From contig JADDOH010022990.1 in NCBI GenBank assembly GCA_016648135.1, positions 1 through 64,000 of the forward strand: a stretch of DNA of 64,000 nucleotides, in the 5' to 3' direction. A program made the position numbers and the translations under genes. Below the pieces are notes generated by a model. That model did not search any database and was not told where the DNA came from. It was given only the letters and a program-made list of their open reading frames with translations. Positions 42,736 to 52,599 of the stretch are shown in pieces. Source of the stretch: Agrypnia vestita (Eukaryota; Arthropoda; Insecta; Trichoptera; Phryganeidae). Numbering within the stretch: the stretch's first letter is position 1; the number at the start of each line of letters is the position of its first letter.

Positions 42736-43489
42736 CCCAATTGTCGACATTTCACCCTAATTGGAAATAATATATTCTGTATAAAATTGAATAAAGAACG
42801 TTTTTGCTTTAGCTACGAGACCCCATAACCTAAGTTTGTACCTACCCCACGCCACCGAGAGTTAGATATAAAGTAGAATTAGGTGTCTAGAGAGAAATGC
42901 TAACACATTTTAAATGCAGAAACAGCTTAAAACGGGTTTGCGAGCAGGGTGGTTCGGAAGAAAGGACATAAGCTTCATAATTTTATGGTTATGTGAGGCG
43001 AGGTAGCTACTTAGGTACTTTCAGTTTTCTCGAGTTGAAGCTCTCGCTGTGTAAAAGATCAGTAAAAACAGACGCTGATGGTGGACCAGGTCCCTCGAGG
43101 AAGTCAACTTTGGTACTTACTTGACTTCTGTTAGTGCCTTGAGTCTTCTGAATTAATGGCATATATAATCAACTCACGGGGATAAGTCATATTATGAATA
43201 TTGTGACGGGTCACGGTTTCAGGAGACCAATGAAAACACTGGAAATTAATTAAGTGAGTAAATCAATAAGTGAATAATTAATTACATGTCTGAATTATCA
43301 CGGTTTTTATGAGTTTTCAAATCATTTATTAGAAAATGATCACGGTTTTATAAAAATTTAGGACTTTCTATTTTACACATAAATGATTTTGGTCCGAAAT
43401 TGAATAATTTAGAATCATTAGAAATAAGTAAAGCGTGTAAAAGTAAACAAAATATTATTAATAATCAATTAAATTTAACTACTAGACAA
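42736..43489. other. No gene recognised
   Basis: Mixed sequence. ATCACGGTTTTTATGAG and GATCACGGTTTTATAAA at 43297 and 43336 form a weak local repeat. No motif-bearing frame. Confidence 0.4.
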
Positions 43490-43960
43490 AGAAGAAGGAC
43501 AAGAAGAAGGACAAAGAAGTTGGAGAGACCTTGTGGAAATAATACCTAATAAAGACCTTGTGGACTCCCAAAGACTACCACGCCTTGCCCTTTATGGAAA
43601 ACCAGAGGGAAAGAGAACACCGATAAGAAACATGTAGTGCTGAAAAAAGATATAGTGGAAAAAACAATGTTTGTGTTGTATTCATTATCCTTCTCCTCCA
43701 TGTTTCCGGCATCCTGAGGATCTTAGCGCTGTTCCCAGAGGAGTGCTTGTATCTTTTTCCACTTGGTCGTTTCATCGAGTGGGGTTCTTTTTCTCCCTCT
43801 TCGACCCTCGACGTAGCCCACCACAACGGGCTTCTCCAGGCCATCTTCTTTTCTAGCAAGATGTCCTGGGTCCAAAAATTGGAGGACAGAAGATAGAAAG
43901 ACAGCTGGGAGCCCACATCACAAGAGGCGATAAGAAGTGCAGAGCGCATGGATTTCAAGG
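43490..43960 (-). pseudogene. Possible LINE C-terminal fragment
   Basis: Minus-strand GLEKPVVVGYVEGRRGRKRT, then KWKKIQALLWEQR, resembles the GxVEGRRGRGRxRxxW block of RTE-like ORF2 termini. The overlapping 127-residue minus frame is in another phase. The evidence is weak. Confidence 0.3.
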
Positions 43961-44004
43961 TCAGTAAAAACTATGAGTTCAGTGTTTTCAAGGCTGTTTT
44001 TTAT

Positions 44005-44700
44005 TTTTAATTATTTATTTGTTTACTCCCATTATAGGCTTTTACATAAAAAATAAAACATAAAATTCAAGAAGTATACATTAAACAATATCAGTTATAA
44101 GCAGTAAATATAAAACATATAAATATAAAGTACATGTAAAAGCAATAAAAGGTGCAGTGAAAGTATCAGGTACAAGCATTAAAATGTGAGTACAAAAATT
44201 AAAAATATAAAGTACAGAGCAGTAATGTGTATAAAAAATATATATTACACATCATTACATGTATATATTAACAGTTGTAGTTAGTAATTAAGTTGTTTTG
44301 TCTCTTTAAGTGTAAACTTTATTTTCACTAGATTATCATTGAAAACGTCAACCGTATAATCAAATTCATTAGTAGTCTTTAATATTCTGCTTATCACAGA
44401 ATTTGACTGATAATTATTTCTGGAATTGTGGCAATGAAATGTGACAATTTGTCGAGTTCTATGTAAGGACGGGATATTATAATTGATACACGGTACAAAG
44501 CCAGAGCTGTCCAACATATTATTTACAATTTTGTAAAGAAGAACTATATCACAAATTTTTCTTCTATCATATAAGGTGAGTAATTTCAGTCTCTTCAATA
44601 GCTTATTGTGTTCTATGTTTTGTATTGGTATGCTTATCTTGTAGTTGATGTGTTTAAGAAATTTGGACACGCTCAATACTGTCTATTTACTATTTTAAAG
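44005..44700 (-). pseudogene. Non-LTR RT C-terminus and 3' UTR
   Basis: A 131-residue minus frame (44281-44676) reads KLLTLYDRRKICDIVLLYKI, then VNNMLDSSGFVPCINYNIPS and TRQIVTFHCHNSRNNYQSNS. It is the LxxRRxxxDIxxLYKIxN region and terminus of an ORF2. The 3' UTR runs to the AAAGCCTATAATGGGAG signature and an AATA tail near 44010. The frame opens at a TTG codon because the 5' end is missing. Its tail is duplicated at 24078-24262. Confidence 0.85.
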
Positions 44701-45239
44701 TGCTTCTGGCTTAGTTCACACCTAATGGATTTAAAACCTTATTCAAAGCGGACAGGTAGCGCAGAACAATTGGAACAGATTACATTTCTATTTTACATTT
44801 GATCTACCTTATAGTACACATACCACCGTTTACATTCGAGTTCTTTCCCACAGTACGCGCGATATATTTATTCGTCGTTCAAAAGTCTGACACGGAAAAG
44901 GCGGACGCAATATCCTCTTCAAAACTCTTTGCTTTCTTGGATTAAAATTTATTTAAGATTAAGATTAAGGATTAAAATTTATTTAAGATTAAGACTAGAT
45001 TAAATTTGTAGATTAATTCAATATGGGAGTGTAATTTTTTTTAGCTTCGTTTGTTTGCAATGTCCAATCGTGCACGGTGAGCTGTCAAGTACGCTTTTGT
45101 CGTAATTTTTCCAATTATTGTATAAAACGAAGGAGTAGATTTTTTATAGCACTTTAGAGAAGGTTTATAGATTATGAAATGAATAAATGTTTGCGTGAAG
45201 ACGTTTATTTACTGAGCATTATCGAAATCTCTCGAATCA
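44701..45239. other. No gene recognised
   Basis: A 26-bp direct duplication (GGATTAAAATTTATTTAAGA) is at 44938 and 44968. Otherwise nothing. Confidence 0.4.
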
Positions 45240-45550
45240 ATTAGGCTAGTGTCATAAAAAATATTTTAAACTATTGAAAATATGAAGAAACTGATAAAGC
45301 GTTCTTGAGGCGTCGCGAAATCAACGTGTAGTATAAAAGACAAGCGGGCGCGCCTGCAGAATGTTGTCGTTGTTATTTGACAGCGCCCCACAGATTGTCC
45401 ATAAATAAAAGCGAACCGCGCGATGAGCCGAATACCAGTGACAATAATCAACAGGAGATTAATTAAATAAGTATTGAAAATTATGAAATTGGCGTGAAAC
45501 AGTGCTCCGATAAAATTCGTTTCCAGTGACTCTGTGTGATAAATAAAACT
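45240..45550 (+). promoter_or_regulatory. TATA-bearing LTR-like or promoter sequence (uncertain)
   Basis: GTATAAAAGACAAGCGGGCG at 45331-45350 is a good TATA context followed by GC-richer sequence and AATAAATAAAAG-type A-rich stretches. CAGTGACAATAATCAACAG resembles CGACAATAAATAACGAGAG of the LTR-like block at 52738. No coding region follows. Confidence 0.3.
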
Positions 45551-46079
45551 TTTAAGTATTTCATTCGCTTCGCATAGCCATCATCACTACTACACCAAAG
45601 CTAAGAAAGTCTGTGGGCGTGGCGGAGGTCCACCCGATCCGATGTTGGAAACGCGACTGGTGTCATCGCGGCGTCGCCTTTTATCTCTGTCTCCCTTGTT
45701 ATCCTGCCTTCCGACATGTTCAGGAACATAAATTGTTTTCAGGCGATGATGAGTCAACAGTTTGCTTTGAGAGTGATGCGTGTCTCGATGTATGTGCAAG
45801 CCAGTGTGTAGGGAGGCATTTTTGTGTGGGTGGCCGAGAGGTCCTACAAAGAGACATTGTTGATTGACAGGCTTACTCGACAAAGCATATAATTGCGGGA
45901 GAAACCTATTACTGTACATTGTTATATTGTCACTGGAATACACGTGTCTATTCTACGTGTATTTTTGTGAATATCGAACGTATATTATATACGTATACAG
46001 AGATGTAGAAGAACGTTGTTATTTAATGTTTTTTTTTTCATCTACGGAAAGAGGAATATTTTTTTTTATTATTTTTTTT
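45551..46079. other. No gene recognised
   Basis: A 117-residue minus frame and an 84-residue plus frame overlap at 45590-45943. Neither has a recognisable domain. The right part is AT-rich. Confidence 0.35.
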
Positions 46080-46084
46080 AAAAT

Positions 46085-46262
46085 AGAGATGTGAACACGG
46101 AATACGTGTCACATCAATATTCTTACTATTTTCAAACTAAGCTAAACGCTTGTGCTATGGAAATAGGACTAGCTCGCTAGTCTGGAGTGAGGTTCGAACC
46201 CGCGACCTTTGGATCACGAGGCCAATGTCCTAACCGCAAGACCAACAAGCTACTATATGTCT
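46085..46262 (-). repeat. tRNA-derived SINE, family B, copy 1
   Basis: The minus strand starts GTAGCTTGTTGGTCTTGCGG (A box) and has GGTCGCGGGTTCGAACC (B box). Between them, GGCCTCGTGATCC is anticodon-like and resembles a tRNA-Thr(CGU)-type source. The body (AGTCCTATTTCCATAGCACA and ..TATTGATGTGACACGTATTC) is shared with 62022-62200. The non-tRNA body marks it as a SINE. Confidence 0.75.
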
Positions 46263-46445
46263 CAGGATCTCTCTCGCAGGGAATGTGGAGGTTTTCAACC
46301 AGAACTTCGCAAATCTTTTTTCCATTTTTTTCGTAAGTTAAAAATCGCTGAGCGCACTAAAGCACAACCAACAATAAAATAAGCATCCGATACAGCTGGC
46401 AATGCCAAGATACCTTAGGACAAGCGTATACTTTTTTTGTGACAA
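46263..46445. other. No gene recognised
   Basis: Short linker before the second Harbinger derivative. Nothing identifiable. Confidence 0.4.
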
Positions 46446-46448
46446 TTA

Positions 46449-47211
46449 AGCCATGTATTCACTAGGGGACAAATCGCGAAACATTCCGCTCGGCATGTCG
46501 CATCAACATCTACGCTCATGTTTCGGGGACAATGACGCGGCCATTTGACGTGTACACACCGGGACTCGCATATCTTGTCGCGGAAATGTCACCCGATGAG
46601 CTTTTGTTGACAGCTGCGGTATCTCATTTGGCGAAAACGGGGTTCCGCGCAATTCGAAATGTTTTTTTTGGGTCGCAATTTCAAATAAACGAGGTTTTAC
46701 TGTAGTAAATTGAATATTATTAAAAACAAGGTCCTTTTTGCAAATAATTATTGTTTTCCAGACGTCGCGGAAATATATCGCCCTATGAGGTTATGATGAT
46801 AGCCGCGTATCTGTTTATGTTAATGAGTTTATCGAAAAGTAAGAGGAGAAAAAAGAGGAGAATGCGAAATTATTTACTGCGAAGAGAAAGAAGGACGGAC
46901 ATTCTATGCGATCTTCGATCGATACAGCTCGATGAGTTCAAGAACGATTTCGTTTCCCCGCATTGTCATCTTGACAGATACAGCGCATGCGTATTCACTT
47001 GTAAACATACCACGTGGTACTGACGCTCCGCGGAATGTTGCAGTGAGTACGCTCGGGTACCGTGCGCATGGCAACGTTGCCACGGCACGTAGAAATGCCG
47101 CGCTATGTTGTGCGCGAGGTCGCGGAACAGTGCACGACGTTGCAACGTCACGTAGACTCTATGCCGCGCGTGCTGTTGAGGGACAATTTGTCCCCTAGTG
47201 AATACATGGCT
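46449..47211 (+). mobile_element. PIF/Harbinger derivative, copy 2
   Basis: Perfect terminal inverted repeats (AGCCATGTATTCACTAGGGG then ACAAAT) are flanked by TTA at 46446-46448 and 47212-47214. The element is 763 bp. It carries an unrelated-looking insert at about 46625-46765 (GGGGTTCCGC.., shared with 36308) that copy 1 lacks. Its internal transposase remnant is on the plus strand. Confidence 0.93.
46780..46990 (+). pseudogene. Harbinger transposase N-terminal remnant, copy 2
   Basis: The plus strand reads PYEVMMIAAYLFMLMSLSKS, then MRNYLLRRERRTDILCDLR, then departs from the copy-1 protein after IQLDEFKNDF. The conserved N-terminal words match copy 1. The DDE nuclease domain is deleted. 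Confidence 0.7.
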
Positions 47212-47214
47212 TTA

Positions 47215-47760
47215 GACCCATACCTGCCGCATAATTTAAATATTCCACGTATTTTTCGATCGACCTCGTATAGTATCTTCATTTTCATTTATATGTATTT
47301 CACTGAAAACAATTTATGCTAGCAAAAATGAAAAAGCGAAAATATACCGAGGCATCACAAATTTTTTACACAAGTAAGTGTTCTTTAAAATTCTACGCAG
47401 ATAGTCAAACAATAAATTTTGTTTCTTGGAAGATGTCAAAATGTTTTTTCGAAATCTTTTGAGCAATCTAAAAACATGGAATAAACGATTCGTTTTGTCT
47501 TATTTTTTGACAGTTGATTGAATATTTCAAGGATTCACGAGGAAAATGGCGCTGCGAGCTGAAATACTCGCGTTGACTTAGAAATTTCTGAAGGATTAAG
47601 CTGCATAAATATCACGACTCTGAAGCCCAATTTAGAGATTATTTGGACAGGTTTTCCACTTTTTAACTAAGATTAATGTACAAAAATGTGTATGAAAATT
47701 GCTGCCGTTGAGGTTGTCGATATATAAATAAATAAAGAGGTGACAAATTACAGAAGTATT
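47215..47760. other. No gene recognised
   Basis: AT-rich sequence without a motif-bearing frame. Confidence 0.4.
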
Positions 47761-47761
47761 T

Positions 47762-47912
47762 TTGGCGGGTCAGAAGTTTTCTGAGAAGAAAATGCCCACC
47801 CGTCCAAAGACATCTTCTTGTGTCGGCACGTGATGTCTGTGTGAGATGATTCAGCAGAGGCAGGATGAGTAGATGGATACAGGGTGTAAATTATACTCAC
47901 AATAAACCGTGG
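47762..47912 (+). repeat. SINE family D
   Basis: GGCGGGTCAGAAGTTTTCTG, GAAGAAAATGCCCACCCGTC, CAAAGACATCTTCTTGTGTC and CAGCAGAGGCAGGATGAGTA are colinear with the minus copy at 59625-59830, which retains the tRNA-like head missing here. Confidence 0.7.
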
Positions 47913-48111
47913 TATTTAACTGGCACAAATTTACAGAGATGGCGTTGAGTACAGAACTCACCCTGTAGCAAGCTATCGAAAAAGCATGGGAGTTTGCACA
48001 GCATTTCTAGATTTAGAAAAGGCGTATGTAAGAGTCCCACGTCAGTTACTACGGAGTGTTCTACAGGAATATGGTATAGACGGTAATCTATTAGGAACGA
48101 TCCAAGCCTTA

Positions 48112-48540
48112 AAAATGTCCTTAGGTTTTCACGGCCGTTCAGAATCTTCTGTGTATTGTTTTCTGGGATATTCTTCCATGTATATGTGACCTCTCTGACC
48201 AACATTTCGGATCCCATTGCAGAGTCCATCATCAGGGCTGTTGGGTCCATAATGTGATGGGTGTGTGTTGAAGTGAAGGTTAACTATTGCCTCGCAATAC
48301 CGTACCGAAGTCATGTCCAAGTTTGTGTGAGGTTAAGTACTGGATTGCAGTACCGTGTCGAAAGCAGGGTGTATGTATCTTGATGTAGTGTATTGTGTAT
48401 CTACTAACGGATGTCGGACTCTGCGGATCGTCGATTTGATTTATCCCGCAGCGCCGGATACCACGATGTTTTTAACTTAAGACCGTCATCCCTATTAATG
48501 TGGGCCAGAGAGGTCACACATACACGGCAGAAGATCTAAA
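48112..48540. mobile_element. Hammerhead element inserted in the RT core
   Basis: It interrupts the RT exactly between the IQAL and CCVRI segments. CCTTA lies on both sides (48107-48111, 48541-48545). Its left end, on the minus strand, is CAGAAGATTCTGAACGGCCG plus TGAAAACCTAAGG, as in the 184-bp element. The right end (GTGGGCCAGAGAGGTCACAC, ATACACGGCAGAAGAT) is the same terminus inverted. It holds one good hammerhead. Confidence 0.75.
48190..48245 (-). ncRNA. Hammerhead ribozyme motif
   Basis: Minus strand: CUGAUGA (48235-48229), an unpaired U, stem II GGACUC/GGGAUCC with wobble, GAAA (48208-48205), AUGU and H17 = U, then GGU pairing with GCC before the core. All catalytic bases are present. 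Stem III is only two pairs. Confidence 0.6.
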
Positions 48541-48864
48541 CCTTACATAAGGAAAGCGAATGTTGTGTCAGAATAGCAGGGCTCAGACGAGGTTGTCTAA
48601 TGTCGCCTATCCTATTCAAGGTATTTATGGACTAGATCAGCCGAAACAGCATTGCTCATAATGAGGTGAACATCGGGGAAGTGAAGGTGGGGAGACTTCT
48701 TACAGACGATATCGCCTTGCTGGTAAAATCACTAGAAGAGTTAGAAACAGCTGTCGACAAGTTTGACGAGGAAACAAATCGCAAAACAGTCACCAAAATA
48801 ACAATTTTGTCATTTTCAGAATACGGAAAAATAATAATTATTATTTTTTTATAGGCAACAATGA

Positions 48865-49240
48865 AAAAATGAGCGAAAAACAAAAGACATCATATACAAG
48901 AAAGCAATCAACATAACAATTACACATTACATTAAAGACATTTGAAATTATATATAAAGAGAAAATTAATTGCACAAAACACTGTATGATGTAAAAAATT
49001 AAATAGTCAACAAACCTAAGAGTACAACAGTAAAATATTAGCAGATTATTTATGGCTAATCTAGACTTTGGCCCTTAAGAAGTGTATCCAGCACCACATA
49101 TCAAAGGCGTCAAGGCATAGCATTTTTGCAAAAATGACATAATTTAACATTATTAATATTTTAAATATTTAAAGCATTTATTTTGTGATCAGCCATTTTA
49201 ACAAAATGTTATTTATGTGAGTATATAACTAGTAAAAATT
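48865..49240 (-). pseudogene. Short LINE fragment (uncertain)
   Basis: Minus-strand AKMLCLDAFDMWCWIHFLRA at 49075-49135 resembles the AFEMWCWRRxLRI block of RTE-like ORF2 proteins. The rest is AT-rich 3'-UTR-like sequence. Confidence 0.45.
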
Positions 49241-49242
49241 AC

Positions 49243-49479
49243 TTTTTTGTCTACTGGTTTCGAGACGTAACCCGTCTCTTCGTCAGGACAACCACTACAC
49301 TAGCATGTACACACCACAACCGTAGTATTATTTATTTAGAGTAACACGCGTGTGAAGAGTATTTTGCGAAGGTTGGTATGTAAATAATACTATGGTTGTG
49401 GTGTGTAGTGTTATGTACATGCTTGAGTAGTGGTTCTCTTGACAATGAGACGGGTTACGTCTCAAAACCGGTAGACAAA
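49243..49479. mobile_element. Hammerhead foldback element 2
   Basis: Inverted arms of about 97 bp (49243-49340, 49384-49479) each contain a hammerhead and CACCACAACCRTAGTATTAT. The spacer is about 43 bp. No protein. No clear target duplication was found, so the ends are approximate. Confidence 0.8.
49244..49293 (-). ncRNA. Hammerhead ribozyme motif, left arm of element 2
   Basis: Minus strand: stem I UUGUC pairs with GACAA, the core is CUGACGA (49286-49280), an unpaired A, stem II GAGAC/GUCUC, GAAA (49261-49258), ACCAGU and H17 = A. The predic­ted cut is after 49252. Five base pairs in stem I make this one of the best copies. Confidence 0.75.
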
Positions 49480-49480
49480 A
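49434..49480 (+). ncRNA. Decayed hammerhead, right arm of element 2
   Basis: Stem II GAGAC/GUCUC and palindromic ACCGGU with H17 = A followed by GAC are kept. The core reads UUGACAA and GAAA has become AAAA, so activity is not expected. It pairs with the intact left-arm copy. Confidence 0.5.
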
Positions 49481-49666
49481 AAAATGAGCGAGACTTACAG
49501 TAGTCGTATATGATGTGTAGCATTTGACACTCTCACAATTAAAAATATAATTGAGCAGCACTTATCAATACTGTCTATACTTATTTTATTTTTAATTGTA
49601 AATCTCTCTATTCAAAATATCAATTGAGCATTTGTTTCAATGCAAGCAAAGCATTTAAACAATATT

Positions 49667-50262
49667 TAAAAAAGCTAATATCTATATATTTATCAATTAG
49701 TAAATACAAGTAATGAAAATGTATGTGCATTTATTGATTATTGAATTTTGCCGCACTTGGTAGGTACCGTGTATCTACATACGCATTTTGTTTAGAAATG
49801 TGATTGGTCAAATATATGTTTTTATTTATTTTCATAGATGGCGGTAGTGTGCCGCTATACATTTTGTATGAAAACTTAGAATAAATATTTTAAAATAATC
49901 ACATAAATTACATAAAATTTGAGAATGTTAATCATCAAGGGTAATTATTGTTCATATTAGTGTAAAAAAAATTGAGTATTTATTGGATTTTTTCGAAGAT
50001 GTAAGCCAAAATATATCAAAGTTACAATATCGACACGCTTGACATCAGCCTAGCAACATACATACAAAATCAGAAGCATCGGTTGGTAGTGTGCGTCTTT
50101 GCTGCGATGTCAGTTGCTTGATTTGTTTATAAAAGATGATTTCTTGCCCATCGCGCGTGCTCCGCGCACGCTTATTTCCTGTTACGAATTTCCGTCCTTT
50201 TTCACGAAATCACTGCCACAGATTACAGGAAAGCGAGAGGAAAGATGTTACACATCAAAAAG
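49667..50262 (+). repeat. 600-bp unclassified repeat U2, copy 2
   Basis: Direct-orientation copy of 42108-42735. A 30-bp deletion after CTCCGCGCACGCT and an insert with GGTAGGTACCGTGTATCTAC distinguish it. An RTE-like LINE is inserted just past its right edge. Confidence 0.85.
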
Positions 50263-50282
50263 TAATTTTTAGTGGTTATATC

Positions 50283-50865
50283 ATCATCATCATTCTTGGC
50301 ACTACAACCCATGGTGGGTCTTGGCCTCCTCAATAATTTCCCTCCACTCATCTCGGTCTCTCCAGTTTCGAAGCTCTAAGGCAGAGATATCTTTGAGGAC
50401 GTTGTCACTCCATCTTAATTTTGGCCTTCCTAAGCTCCTTCGCCTTATCGGCCTTGAGTTCAGCAGGGACTTTGGTGCTTGATGCTCGGACATTCTCTCC
50501 ACATGACCCAGCAACCGAAATCTTCCCAGTTTTATAAATTTTGTGACGTTCGGCTCCTTAAATAGAGTACAGAGCTCATTGTTGTAACGCCTGCGCCAAA
50601 GTCCATTTTCTAGAACCGGTCCGAAGATACGCCTCAAAATTTTCCTTTCAAAAACGTCCAGTGCTCGCTCATTCCTCTTAGTTAGTACCCACGTCTCAGC
50701 TGCGTACGTGAGCACTGGCCTAATAAGCGTTTTGTACACTAATATCTTGGTGTTTCTGGACAGCAGTCTGGATTTTATCTTCTTTTTTAGGCGGAAAAAA
50801 TAGCAATTTACGCTCACTATGCGCTTCTGGATCTCCTCTGTAGTATTATTATTATTCGTGGTCAT
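50283..50865 (-). pseudogene. RTE-like ORF2 C-terminal region, copy 3 (longest)
   Basis: A 187-residue uninterrupted minus frame reads TEEIQKRIVSVNCYFFRLKK, TLIRPVLTYAAETWVLTKRN, ERALDVFERKILRRIFGPVL, RFRLLGHVERMSEHQAPKSL and RSLGRPKLRWSDNVLKDI, then RDRDEWREIIEEAKTHHGL and a stop. These are the ordered C-terminal blocks of RTE-like ORF2 after the RT core. The 3' end is (ATC)4 on the plus strand. The intact frame suggests a young copy, truncated at its 5' end. It gives the reading for the decayed copies at 34193 and 39220. Confidence 0.92.
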
Positions 50866-50869
50866 ATAC

Positions 50870-51470
50870 TAACATAAATAACATTTTGTTGATATAATTT
50901 ATTCTGTTACATTTTTATTACATTAACTGTTCTCCCAGTTTTTCGGGAAATATTATCTGAATTGATAAATAACCCCATACCCCTGACCGGTCACGGTCTC
51001 GGTCCAGACATCGGTGTCCGTTACGGCAATGTAGCAGTGAGGGAGCGTCTTCGACATTAGTTTCAAGTTTAGTTGCCAACTTCGCCGATAGGAGGCGCCG
51101 TACGTGGGCCGTAAATTAAACATGGCGGCTTACACATTGTGAAACTGCCTTATACTTGTCAATGTGACCAACTTCGGAAAGCTACCAGGGCCGCTACGGG
51201 GTGAAGAACTTTGTGATACTGCCCGGGGCGTCTTGCAATAGAGGTTTGCGGAAATGTTAAATATACTGCATTTTGCATGCAGTGCGATTCAATTGGTTTA
51301 GTTTGTCTAACAGCCTGTTCCGAAAAATATAATGCCTTTTTTATTTGTACCTGAGAACAGGCATGACTTAAATTCATTTTGGCTAAAATGACCTAAACAC
51401 ATTTTTCTTCATACAATACCACCGGGACATCGCGTATGTAGATTGTTCCTAAAATGATGTCTTATTGAAA
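50870..51470. other. No gene recognised
   Basis: GC-richer at 50980-51130 (CACGGTCTCGGTCCAGACAT). A 72-residue minus frame has no known motif. Confidence 0.35.
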
Positions 51471-51474
51471 AGGA

Positions 51475-51690
51475 AGATTGAGATCGGTTTCTCCGATCTA
51501 ATGATCTATTCGCGTCAGGGTGTTTCTGTACATTCTCGGGTGTCCCGCAAGGCTCTAACCTAGGTCTATTTTTTATGTTGGTTATTTTCTATTGTCATTA
51601 ATAATATTCAAAATGTTATTCTAAACTTGAGCTTTCTGTTATCTGCGGATGATTTTTTTCTTAAAATTAATCTAGGTTTTCTTAAAGTTA
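51475..51690 (+). pseudogene. Non-LTR RT fragment, motifs B and C
   Basis: The plus strand reads CTFSGVPQGSNLGLFFMLV (motif B) in one frame and LINNIQNVILNLSFLLSADD then FFLKIN (motif C) in another. The GVPQGSNLGPL..INDI and SADD order is typical of Jockey-like RT. One frameshift lies between them. Confidence 0.8.
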
Positions 51691-51861
51691 AATTAGGCAG
51701 GCAACCCTGGACGATTTTCATCTTTAAACAGATATATCAAATACGAGTGAATGGAGAAGGCGAAACAATTTTATGTTTAATGTGTCCAAGTGATTGGTTT
51801 CATCATTTACAAGGGCCCAAAAAACTTATTGGACTTCGCTCTCTACGTCAGCTTAATTTAG

Positions 51862-52145
51862 TTGCAGCCTCGCTTTGCAGCAGTCCTCCAACTGTCTTCG
51901 CCAGTTCGTCCTAGGAGGGCCTCTTGGTCATTTGCCGTCTGGAATACCCGCTTTGGCGGTCTATCGTCCGGCGTCCGCAAGATACGCCCCAGCCACCGTA
52001 ACTGTGATTTCTCGATAAACGTCAATAAGGGTCCTGCTTCGAGACATTCTCTTACGTGAGCATTTCTGATCCCGTTCCTCTTGGTAACTCCTACTGTTCC
52101 TCGTAGAAATCCTATATCAACAGCCTGTAGCCTTAAGCAGGGTTT
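51862..52145 (-). pseudogene. RT C-terminal fragment, different family
   Basis: The minus strand reads FIEKSQLRWLGRILRTPDDR, then PPKRVFQTANDQEALLGRTG and EDSWRTAAKRGCN. LRWLGHxxRxxDDRxPKxV is the usual C-terminal block of RTE/R1-like ORF2 proteins. Frames break at both ends. Confidence 0.7.
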
Positions 52146-52598
52146 TTCGATTAATAATATTTCAAATTTAATTTTTATTTTTTGCCGGAACTCTCAGGAG
52201 TGATGAATAAACATGTGAGCTTTTTTAAAATATAAAAACATTTAAAACTAGTTATATTAGCAAAGTTCTTAAATCATTTAAAAATAATTTAATCATTCAT
52301 GTAGGCCTATCAGATCGGATACGACCGATCCGGTAGGCAGTCTACTGCCTACGAAAGTGAAAGTTGTCAAATTGTTAGTTTGACAGTTGGATAACAAATA
52401 AGATTATTTGATTTAGGGATGTTCTGCTAATCCGAATTTCATAGCATGATTAATGACTGATAATAGCCGATAGGGAATATAACTTTTAAATAGTCAAACA
52501 ATCTTAAAACGTAATATTAAAAAATGTACATATTTAACAACTTCTAATTGCAAAATAATATAAAAGCTTGACCCACAATACTTATGTATTAAAATATG
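52146..52598. other. No gene recognised
   Basis: AT-rich. CTGCTAATCCGAATTTCATA near 52425 may be a pogo-type end, but no partner was seen. Confidence 0.35.
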
Positions 52599-52599
52599 C

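Larger units (their letters stand above)
47936..48860 (+). pseudogene. RTE-like RT core, split by a hammerhead element
   Basis: The plus strand has motif A, CTAFLDLEKAYVRVPRQLLR then SVLQEYGIDGNLL (47986-48110). After a 429-bp insertion, it has CCVRIAGLRRGCLMSPILF (motif B region) and a stop-interrupted VFMD-IS, then GRLLTDDIALLVKSLEELE (motif C with DD; the usual aromatic-Ala before DD is Leu-Thr). This is the central RT domain of an RTE-like LINE. The N-terminal endonuclease and C-terminus are missing. Confidence 0.85.

Noticed and set aside
45590..45943. 117-residue minus frame as a host gene
   Set aside because: No domain, no supporting splice context and an overlapping plus frame of similar length; left as unrecognised.
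46188..46262. tRNA-Thr-like gene on the minus strand
   Set aside because: It is the head of a repeated SINE; the same body follows a different head at 62022-62200.
47897..48320. Minus frames of 117 and 63 residues shared with 41341-41632
   Set aside because: They read through hammerhead element sequence. The resemblance between sites reflects repeat identity, not a protein.
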